NCBI RefSeq assembly: GCF_003994235.2
Contig: NZ_RYFG02000092.1
Coordinates: forward strand, 1 to 47,747
Origin: Candidatus Methylobacter oryzae
GTDB taxonomy: Bacteria; Pseudomonadota; Gammaproteobacteria; Methylococcales; Methylomonadaceae
Length of the DNA: 47,747 nt
Direction of reading: 5' to 3'
Shown here in pieces: positions 42,392-47,747 of the stretch. The notes below the pieces were generated by a model that saw only the letters and a list, made by a program, of their open reading frames with translations, had not been told where the DNA came from and ran no database searches. Numbering within the stretch: position 1 is the first letter of the stretch; each line of letters opens with the position of its first letter. The position numbers and the translations under genes were made by a program.

Positions 42392-43038
42392 CAGCCTTTA
42401 AAAAAGGATACACGAAATATCTCCGATTTACATCCTCCGCTCTATTGATGGCCGGGTAAACGCGTATAAATCGACTTAAACATCAGGGACACTATCGGAT
42501 GTTTTGTAGGTAAGCCAAAATGTTTTTGTAACCCGCAGGAAAGTTTTTATCTACTCCCAAACTGTTTTTGCCAATTACAAAATATTTGTTGTCTGTCGCT
42601 GAGAGTTTTCTGCAATCCACCAAAAATCTTCTCTACATTCCAAAAAGTTTTTGCGTCCTCCCTGAAAGTTTTTGCGCTTTCCCTAAAAGTTTTTCTGTTC
42701 CGCACAACCGAAAAAAAAGGAAAAATGCCTGCAAAACGGCTATTTTCAAGGGTTAGCTAAAACATTTCTGTAAACCCGCAAAAAGATTTTGTGCGCTTAC
42801 TAAAACTTTTTGGGAACTCACAAAAAGTTTTTTCCCGTGCCCCGCAACGGCTAAAGCAAGTAATAAAGATTTTCGCGCCGGTACTGCAATAAATTGATTG
42901 ACGGCTAACATAAATAAGGCATAGTCTAAACCCCAGAGTGATAGAGGGATTATTTCCGGCAATCGCACCGATAACATTCGCCTTTTTCCAAACTGTTTCA
43001 GCATCGCTAGACAATCCGGCAGGAGTTTCCATTCGATT
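42392..43038. other. Gene-free region dominated by a 21-bp degenerate repeat array
   Basis: No convincing gene lies between the antitoxin and the gene at 43039. Most of the region is the repeat array at 42515-42841, described separately. Short frames on both strands here simply read the 21-bp period as 7-residue peptide repeats (PKSFCVL PESFCAF on the plus strand). Confidence 0.6.
42515..42841. repeat. Array of 13 degenerate 21-bp repeats with phased A/T tracts
   Basis: Nine contiguous 21-bp units run from 42515 to 42703 and, after a 53-bp break, four more from 42757 to 42841 (one of them 22 bp). Each follows the scheme C-N-AAAA-G-TTTTT-G-N8-C; clear examples begin CAAAAAGTTTTTGCG (42641) and CTGAAAGTTTTTGCG (42662). 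Units differ by many substitutions but keep length and A/T-tract position. A 21-bp period equals two helical turns, so the tracts face the same side. Confidence 0.85.
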
Positions 43039-43734
43039 ATGAGTAGCAACAGTTTTTTCCCTAGAACAGAGGCCGGGCAAATTGTCTGGCTCAGCAATTA
43101 TTCCTCAAAGCTTCCTATCCACGGCTCCGCCTGCGGCATCGACGATGAGGAAATCGCCGGCACCTTAGCGGACATCCGTTATTATGTCTGGCTGCTGCAA
43201 CATTGGCATCCCGCCGTACAACGCGACGCAAAGGAAGCCACCGCTTTTAAGCAACTGATTATAAACGGTAGCAGCAACGATAAAGTCAACCATCCGCAAG
43301 CGTCCACCTTTCCCGATCCGCCGCCGATTCCCGCGCCCGGCATCCAAAAACGCCTATTCAGCCAAATCGTCCGCATCAAGGCCGGCGCCAACTACAACGA
43401 GGCTATCGGTCATAACCTAGGCGTCATTGCTGTAGCGAATAACGTGGATCATCCCGTTCCCGAGTTTACGGTTACAGTGGAACTGGGCGCGACCGGTTCG
43501 AGGGTGCGTATCGATTTTAAAAAATACGGCCATGACGGCATCTGGATAGAAAGCCGCATCAACGGCGGCGACTGGGCTTTTCTCGCCATCGACACGGTAA
43601 AACCCTATCTCGACGAACGGCCCCTGGCGCCCGGCAACACGCATGAAACCCGCGAATACCGGCTGCGCTGGTGGGATAAAAGCGCACCCCATGGGGAGTG
43701 GAGCACGGTGCAGCAGGCGGTGTTGGGGAGTTGA
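43039..43734 (+). CDS. Uncharacterised protein with C-terminal beta-rich (fibronectin-like) region
   Basis: A 231-residue protein without signal peptide or membrane helix. The N-terminal part (about 5-75: AGQIVWLSNYSSKLPIHGSACGIDDEEIAGTLADI in pieces) contains helices and a WLLQHWHPAVQRDAKEA segment; residues 140-228 are beta-rich with conserved aromatic residues (WIESRINGGDWAFLAIDTVKPYLDERPL and YRLRWWDKSAPHGEWSTV), reminiscent of a fibronectin type III-like fold. AGGAG lies about 13 nt before the ATG. Small proteins of this look recur in environmental gammaproteobacteria as hypothetical proteins. Function unknown. Confidence 0.65.
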   Translation: MSSNSFFPRTEAGQIVWLSNYSSKLPIHGSACGIDDEEIAGTLADIRYYVWLLQHWHPAVQRDAKEATAFKQLIINGSSNDKVNHPQASTFPDPPPIPAPGIQKRLFSQIVRIKAGANYNEAIGHNLGVIAVANNVDHPVPEFTVTVELGATGSRVRIDFKKYGHDGIWIESRINGGDWAFLAIDTVKPYLDERPLAPGNTHETREYRLRWWDKSAPHGEWSTVQQAVLGS

Positions 43735-43857
43735 GTGATGCCCCCATCGGGCATGCTGTTTATACCCGACATGACTGCTGCCTAACAAATTGCTTCGCAA
43801 GCAAGCTTAATCATTAAACGAACTACTAACCAATAACAAATTTATTAAGAGGCATAT

Positions 43858-44532
43858 ATGATAACCAAGAAGCTTGAATTGAACAGCAACATTGAATGTG
43901 CAGTAAAAATGAGTAGATATTTCTATTCCTGTCTACTTACATTATCCATCTTAGCCGTCTTCATCGTAATGGTTCCTACGGTTAACGCCGAAGAGACAAG
44001 CCCGGCCCCAAAAACCGCCACTGCCATATCGGAAAATACCCTTTCTAAAAACAACCATTGGATTGCTCCAAGCGAATGGATGCTCTACTCCGTTCCGATA
44101 GTCGTGTTTCTCGGTACGATTATTGGAATCACAAACGTAAGAAAAGCACTTCCAGAAACTTGGTCGCTCGCCGATGCGCTATCGGAAGAAGTCGCAATAA
44201 AGCCTGCCACGAAAACCACAACTACTCATGACGCAAATGGGAATCTAGTGACTATCGTCGAGGATGTCCTCGACAAAGATGATAAACCGGTTCTCCTGCC
44301 GGAGATGAGAGCCAGCTCTAGTCGTGTCATTGCGTTAATGGGAATGATTGCAATAATGTTCATGTATATAGGGTTTGGAATCTTCGCCTTATATTCTTTT
44401 GGTGCAGCTGGCGAGCTGTCCGACGAATTAAAAGGGGTCGTGAGCTATCTCGTTTCCGGTATGACGCTATTTGCGCCATATGCCGTAAACAAATTTGCCT
44501 CACAATTCGAGGGACTAACTGGGGCTAAATAG
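43858..44532 (+). CDS. Membrane protein of unknown function
   Basis: A 224-residue protein with Shine-Dalgarno AGAGG 5 nt before the ATG. Hydrophobic segments lie at about 22-41 (probably a signal peptide ending VNA-EE, or anchor), 77-93 (YSVPIVVFLGTIIGITN), 160-181 (VIALMGMIAIMFMYIGFGIFAL) and 195-212 (VVSYLVSGMTLFAPYAV). The loop between is hydrophilic with THDANGNLVTIVEDVLDKDD. The gene is followed 56 bp later by a muramidase gene on the same strand. A holin-like export role is imaginable but size and topology do not specifically support it. Confidence 0.65.
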   Translation: MITKKLELNSNIECAVKMSRYFYSCLLTLSILAVFIVMVPTVNAEETSPAPKTATAISENTLSKNNHWIAPSEWMLYSVPIVVFLGTIIGITNVRKALPETWSLADALSEEVAIKPATKTTTTHDANGNLVTIVEDVLDKDDKPVLLPEMRASSSRVIALMGMIAIMFMYIGFGIFALYSFGAAGELSDELKGVVSYLVSGMTLFAPYAVNKFASQFEGLTGAK

Positions 44533-44588
44533 AAGCGTTGGGTTGCATGCTTTTCATAATCTAATCTTATTGCCCAGGAGAATAATCC

Positions 44589-45221
44589 ATGCTAAATGCT
44601 GTTATCGACATATCCCATCACAACAACATTTCAAACTTCTCAGAGGTTGCCAAATCAGGAATCATTGGAGTATTTCAAAAAGCTACCCAAGGGTTTACAT
44701 ATAAGGATCCTACTTTTAATACAAACCGAAAGAACATCCATGATGCTGACATTCACTTCGGTGCATATCATTTCGGAACTGCAGGCGACCCTATTGCACA
44801 GGCAGAGTTCTTTTTGTCCGTTGCAGGTGATTCCGAACTACTTGTTCTGGACTTTGAGTCCAATCCTCAAGGGCATGACATGTCGTTACTCGAGGCTGAA
44901 CAATTTGTCCACCACGTATTCACTAAGACTGGGCGCTACCCAGGACTGTACTCTGGTCACACTATCTCGGAGGCTCTCATTACTGCGGGCATTTCCTCTC
45001 CAGAAAAAACAGAGCTATCAAAATGCTGGCTTTGGTATGCACGCTACGGTGCCAAACCGCTCGTACCAAAGATTTGGCAAGACTGGACATTCTGGCAATA
45101 TACAGATGGTGGGGCAGGCGATGAGCCACACCAAGTGCCAGGAATTGGCCGCTGCGACCGGGACTATTTCAATGGTTCAGCAGAAGCATTGCGCAAATTT
45201 TGGACCGCTGGCGGCGCCTAA
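44589..45221 (+). CDS. GH25 muramidase (lysozyme) without signal peptide
   Basis: A 210-residue glycoside hydrolase family 25 domain and nothing else. The beta-1 motif VIDISHHNNI supplies Asp7; KATQGFTYKDPTF and HFGAYHFG are the usual next landmarks; LLVLDFES gives the catalytic Asp88-x-Glu90 pair; FWQYTDGG and CDRDYFNG close the barrel. The enzyme cleaves N-acetylmuramic acid-(1,4)-N-acetylglucosamine bonds of peptidoglycan. There is no signal peptide, so it must leave the cell by lysis, a holin or a secretion system, or be neutral inside the cytosol. AGGAG lies 9 nt before the ATG. The shape fits a phage endolysin or an antibacterial effector; no phage structural gene is in the window. Confidence 0.88.
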   Translation: MLNAVIDISHHNNISNFSEVAKSGIIGVFQKATQGFTYKDPTFNTNRKNIHDADIHFGAYHFGTAGDPIAQAEFFLSVAGDSELLVLDFESNPQGHDMSLLEAEQFVHHVFTKTGRYPGLYSGHTISEALITAGISSPEKTELSKCWLWYARYGAKPLVPKIWQDWTFWQYTDGGAGDEPHQVPGIGRCDRDYFNGSAEALRKFWTAGGA

Positions 45222-45265
45222 TTGGCCATTCAACAAGGACATCAACACGGTAAGACGCAATCTAA

Positions 45266-45307
45266 TCGGGTGGAGATGACGGGCGCAATCCCGTCATCTC
45301 TACCCGA
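45266..45307. repeat. 18-bp stem-loop between the muramidase and thiaminase genes
   Basis: TCGGGTGGAGATGACGGG (45266-45283) pairs with CCCGTCATCTCTACCCGA (45290-45307) with one G-T pair and a 6-nt loop. No U tract follows, so it is not a typical terminator. The sequence just upstream, AACACGGTAAGACG (45245-45258), recurs as AACACGGTAAGGCG at 46658-46671 after the next gene. Confidence 0.75.
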
Positions 45308-45381
45308 TCGGAATGCTACGGAATACACCTTATCGAGTTAATTTTGACAAATTCCTTTCACAATAACATTAGGACAAAATC

Positions 45382-46644
45382 ATGCGTACCCTTCCCCCCC
45401 AAATTTTCAATTCTCATCGGCTTGATAAATTTCTGATCGCTATGTTCCTTAGCCTTGCTACAGCCTCGGCTGTAGCCGCGCCCAGAACGATCAATGTAGT
45501 ATTGTTTGGCTATATCCCCGATGCTAACCACGATCAATACGCTGCTCTGATTGCCAAATTAAAAAAACGCTTCGAAGTGGATAACCCGGATATTGCTCTT
45601 AATCTCACGATAGACCCAAATATTGATGTTTACGACATGCCGACCTTATCCAATCTGTTGGGCAAAAATCCAGATGCGGCGCAACTAGTTGAGATTGATA
45701 CGGTTATGCTGGGCAACTTGGTTAAAGAAAAGCTGGTGCAGCCACTCAGTTTTCACCCCACCGACACTGTGACACAAGCATTGGATGCAGCCATGATTAA
45801 CGAGACTCTGTACTCCGTCCCCACTTACTTATGTAGCAATGTTATTTATTCACCTGCCGACATTGAACAGGTTGAAAACTCGAAAGATTTGGTAAAGATT
45901 CTGGCAAAATACCAGATTGACAAGCCTTCACTGATTGGCAATTACAATGGAAGTTGGACTCTGTCCGGTTTCTATACAGACGCTTGGGCTGATACCAATA
46001 CCAATAGCCCAAAAGAGCTGCCTGCCTCACTTCGACTTCCCCTGCAAGACACCACAGTGCAGAGTCTCAACACAGCAGTCCATTCCTGTGCTGATTCTCA
46101 CGGGAAAAATCCCTGCTTAGATGGTACTTACAAAGACAACTCTCTGGCTATGGAAGCATTCGCCCGAGGGGAGGCGAATGGGTATGTCGGATATACCGAA
46201 AATCTGTTTAACATCCTTTCTGCCCGGCCCCAAGATGCCCCACCGCTGCATGTCATTTCCGCGCCCATGGGCAATGGAGAAAAGCCGGTGATGTATGTGG
46301 ACGGCTTAGTGTTCAACACCAATTGCACGAGCCAATGTCTAGACGATGCTCAAAATGTGGCAAAATATCTCACCGCCACTGCCACCCGCAACCTCATTGC
46401 CTTCAGCCAAGACGCAGGTGCTGGTGCAATACCCCGCTACCTGATGCAAGCAAACACCGATTTCTATACCGTCGAACCTGCCGCCAGTAATCCCTATTAC
46501 CAAGCCTATTGGCAACAGATTGTCACCAAAGCCGAGCCTGTCCCTAACACAGGTGTCCCTGAAAACAAAGACTCTATCAGCAAAGCTCTGCAAACGGCAT
46601 TGATTCATGACAATAAAGGCCATAAACGCAATAAAATGCGCTAA
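45382..46644 (+). CDS. Secreted thiaminase I (thiamine pyridinylase)-like protein
   Basis: A 420-residue precursor. Residues 1-33 form a signal peptide (hydrophobic FLIAMFLSLATASAVAA, cleavage before PRT), so it is periplasmic or secreted. The rest has the fold pattern of periplasmic binding proteins. It matches bacterial thiaminase I in the active-site regions: Cys151 in YSVPTYLCSNVIYS (compare VPQILCTN of the Paenibacillus enzyme), Glu273 in GYVGYTENLF (compare IGYSES) and Asp307 in MYVDGLVFN. Cys-to-Glu spacing is 122, against about 128 in the Paenibacillus enzyme. Thiaminase I splits thiamine, replacing the thiazole by another base. The gene is alone, not with thiamine salvage genes. The alternative, an ordinary solute-binding protein, is less likely given the Cys/Glu pair; activity remains untested. 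Confidence 0.8.
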   Translation: MRTLPPQIFNSHRLDKFLIAMFLSLATASAVAAPRTINVVLFGYIPDANHDQYAALIAKLKKRFEVDNPDIALNLTIDPNIDVYDMPTLSNLLGKNPDAAQLVEIDTVMLGNLVKEKLVQPLSFHPTDTVTQALDAAMINETLYSVPTYLCSNVIYSPADIEQVENSKDLVKILAKYQIDKPSLIGNYNGSWTLSGFYTDAWADTNTNSPKELPASLRLPLQDTTVQSLNTAVHSCADSHGKNPCLDGTYKDNSLAMEAFARGEANGYVGYTENLFNILSARPQDAPPLHVISAPMGNGEKPVMYVDGLVFNTNCTSQCLDDAQNVAKYLTATATRNLIAFSQDAGAGAIPRYLMQANTDFYTVEPAASNPYYQAYWQQIVTKAEPVPNTGVPENKDSISKALQTALIHDNKGHKRNKMR

Positions 46645-46648
46645 TTCG

Positions 46649-46730
46649 TTTAGGCGCTAAACACGGTAAGGCGTATAGCTATAGCGCTTTGCGCCGTATG
46701 TTTATCTAATCCCTCGCCTAACTCAACGTC
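46649..46730. repeat. Large imperfect hairpin downstream of the thiaminase gene
   Basis: TTAGGCG (near 46650-46656) faces CGCCTAA (near 46723-46729). Inside it TAAACACGG pairs with CCGTATGTTTA apart from a 2-nt bulge, and the centre has the palindrome TATAGCTATA. It covers most of the space before the next gene and includes the AACACGGTAAGGCG motif. It does not have a U tract. Confidence 0.55.
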
Positions 46731-46786
46731 CCAATGGAGCTTCGCGTTAGTCTTATATTTTGAATTTATCGTAAGGAAAGAGAAAA

Positions 46787-47401
46787 ATGCCCGATTCTCA
46801 TAAAGAACTAGCTAAATCGCTTAACGAAATAATTAGGCTATTAGAAAAGAAAGATAAAAATAGCACTCTCAGAGCTAAGGAGATGCGTCGATCACTTCGA
46901 AGCGCATGTAATTCGATTGATCTAATGCTTTCCGATGAGGAGTTGTTTAAACGACTTGTGGCTACCGAAACCGATCACGAAAAAATTGTCACAGAGATCA
47001 ACATCTTCGATACAGTGTTTATACCTGCTGAGAATACGGCACTAAAAAAAGCAGGATTAAGCTTCAATGCAAAAAAAATCCTGATTAAGCAAACAAGAAA
47101 TCAATGGAAAGAGACTATTTCATTGTCAGGAGATTATCGACTGAAACTTAAAAGTCATCTAGAAGCAACTAAAGCACTATTAAACAACTCTTTAGAACAA
47201 CTTGAAAATGCTGAAAAAGCTTTGGATTCAAAGAAAGCAGTACAAAAAGATTGGAGAAGAATTTCTTATCTTGTTGGCGGTGCAGCACTCGTTGCTATAG
47301 ATGCCTCGCTAGGCGTAGCTCAGCCGGCACTCGCAGGAGTCGCCGCAGTGTCTACATTATTCGGATCGAAAATGGTTGATAACAATCTTCCGGGTAAATA
47401 A
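46787..47401 (+). CDS. Uncharacterised protein: charged helical region plus C-terminal hydrophobic segment
   Basis: A 204-residue protein with a weak Shine-Dalgarno (GGAAAGAG, upstream of ATG 46787). Residues 1-155 are charged and helical (LNEIIRLLEKKDKNS, ALLNNSLEQLENAEKALDSKKAV), consistent with coiled coil. Residues about 165-195 are hydrophobic and Gly/Ala-rich (YLVGGAALVAIDASLGVAQPALAGVAAV), enough for one or two membrane passes. The gene is more AT-rich (many AAA and TTA codons) than the metabolic genes of the window, which hints at transfer. No family recognised. Similar layouts occur in toxin/immunity proteins, but nothing specific supports that here. Confidence 0.6.
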   Translation: MPDSHKELAKSLNEIIRLLEKKDKNSTLRAKEMRRSLRSACNSIDLMLSDEELFKRLVATETDHEKIVTEINIFDTVFIPAENTALKKAGLSFNAKKILIKQTRNQWKETISLSGDYRLKLKSHLEATKALLNNSLEQLENAEKALDSKKAVQKDWRRISYLVGGAALVAIDASLGVAQPALAGVAAVSTLFGSKMVDNNLPGK

Positions 47402-47475
47402 CGGGGGCAGTGTCGTCGATTTTAAATAGCTGGGTTTTAACCTCTCCCCATTGATTATTTGTTAAGGTGATTCTG

Positions 47476-47688
47476 ATGACTCAACAAGAACAGGTAGAAA
47501 ATCAACCACGGCCTTTAACGGAAGAGCAAAAAGAGCAAGAAGATTATAAAAAGGAAACCAAAGAAAAGATGGCAAAATTTGTTGTTGGTGGAACGGATAC
47601 CGTTGGAAACATAATAAAAAGGATATTTTCTAAAGGTGATGAGTTTGTTATTTACGATATTAGAAGTTACGCATTGACCGCTGGTTAA
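47476..47688 (+). CDS. Small charged protein of unknown function
   Basis: A 70-residue product from ATG 47476, chosen because AAGG lies 8 nt upstream; a GTG at 47467 overlaps that site and is not the start. The first 35 residues are Glu/Lys/Gln-rich (RPLTEEQKEQEDYKKETKEK) and the rest is KFVVGGTDTVGNIIKRIFSKGDEFVIYDIRSYALTAG in composition, with no membrane helix. It is 74 bp after the preceding AT-rich gene and may be its operon partner. Function unknown. Confidence 0.55.
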   Translation: MTQQEQVENQPRPLTEEQKEQEDYKKETKEKMAKFVVGGTDTVGNIIKRIFSKGDEFVIYDIRSYALTAG

Positions 47689-47747
47689 TATTGTGGATTG
47701 AGCTGGTCTTTGCCCGGCATAAAGCCGGTGATGAACGTGGCGATAAC

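Noticed and set aside
42515-42841. CRISPR array
   Set aside because: The units are contiguous, degenerate and 21 bp long with no unique spacers and no cas genes nearby.
42568-43097. Coding frames reading the 21-bp repeats as heptapeptide repeats on both strands
   Set aside because: Frames are open on both strands merely because the period is a multiple of three; no ribosome-binding sites, and units are interrupted and variable.
43735-47466. Possible integron cassette array (single co-directional genes, palindromic spacers, GCCTAAC at 43781-43787)
   Set aside because: No spacer has the paired RYYYAAC...GTTRRRY core sites of an attC in the right order and distance, and no integrase gene is present. 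The GTTTAGGC/GCCTAAC pair around 46649-46730 is in the inverse order.

Overview
The window looks like chromosomal DNA of a gammaproteobacterium, most likely a methanotroph-type organism (Methylococcales). This is an inference from the gene set (DabA/DabB inorganic-carbon transporter, YfdX, DUF3581, MEKHLA and PgaB proteins) and from the abundance of short palindromic intergenic repeats; no rRNA, tRNA or methane-oxidation gene is present to prove it.

Layout. (1) 225-5783, minus strand: an operon dabA-dabB-yfdX for energy-coupled CO2/bicarbonate uptake plus a periplasmic YfdX protein, closed by a clear terminator. (2) 6329-13451, plus strand: PgaB polysaccharide deacetylase, a TPR membrane protein, a Sel1-repeat lipoprotein, and a large PAS-GGDEF-EAL c-di-GMP enzyme. 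(3) 13564-20397: a TetR repressor divergent from a complete RND efflux operon (membrane fusion lipoprotein, HAE1 pump, outer-membrane factor). (4) 20576-25274: a membrane-anchored coiled-coil protein, DUF3581, MEKHLA, a small membrane protein and an ankyrin protein, separated by several structured repeats.

(5) 25338-37355 is the main discovery. This 12,018-bp block is bounded by inverted ends (TGTGTAGG...CCTACACA), carries repeated ATAAAGTTTG motifs resembling Tn7 TnsB-binding sites, and is flanked by a perfect 5-bp duplication GCTCA. That is the signature of a Tn7-like transposition. The insertion lies in the stop codon of a conserved flavoprotein gene, and the duplication restores the stop. 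No tnsABCD gene is visible. The cargo is a YtcA-MdtN-MdtO-type efflux cassette with a divergent outer-membrane factor (itself bracketed by IS6-family end remnants), an accessory FtsH protease beside a decayed hflC, and a periplasmic helical protein divergent from a MarR regulator with three matching operator palindromes. A membrane protein and IS debris complete it. The content resembles protein-quality-control stress islands.

(6) 37358-42340, minus strand: HI0933-type flavoprotein, small membrane protein, a long Hsp70 with DUF3731 (containing an in-frame palindromic-repeat insertion), and a ParE/RelE toxin-antitoxin pair. (7) 42515-42841: an unusual array of 13 degenerate 21-bp repeats with helically phased A/T tracts. 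(8) 43039-47688, plus strand: single-gene units encoding an uncharacterised protein, a membrane protein, a GH25 muramidase without signal peptide, a secreted thiaminase I-like enzyme with its catalytic Cys and Glu retained, and two small unknown proteins. This end of the window looks like accessory DNA.
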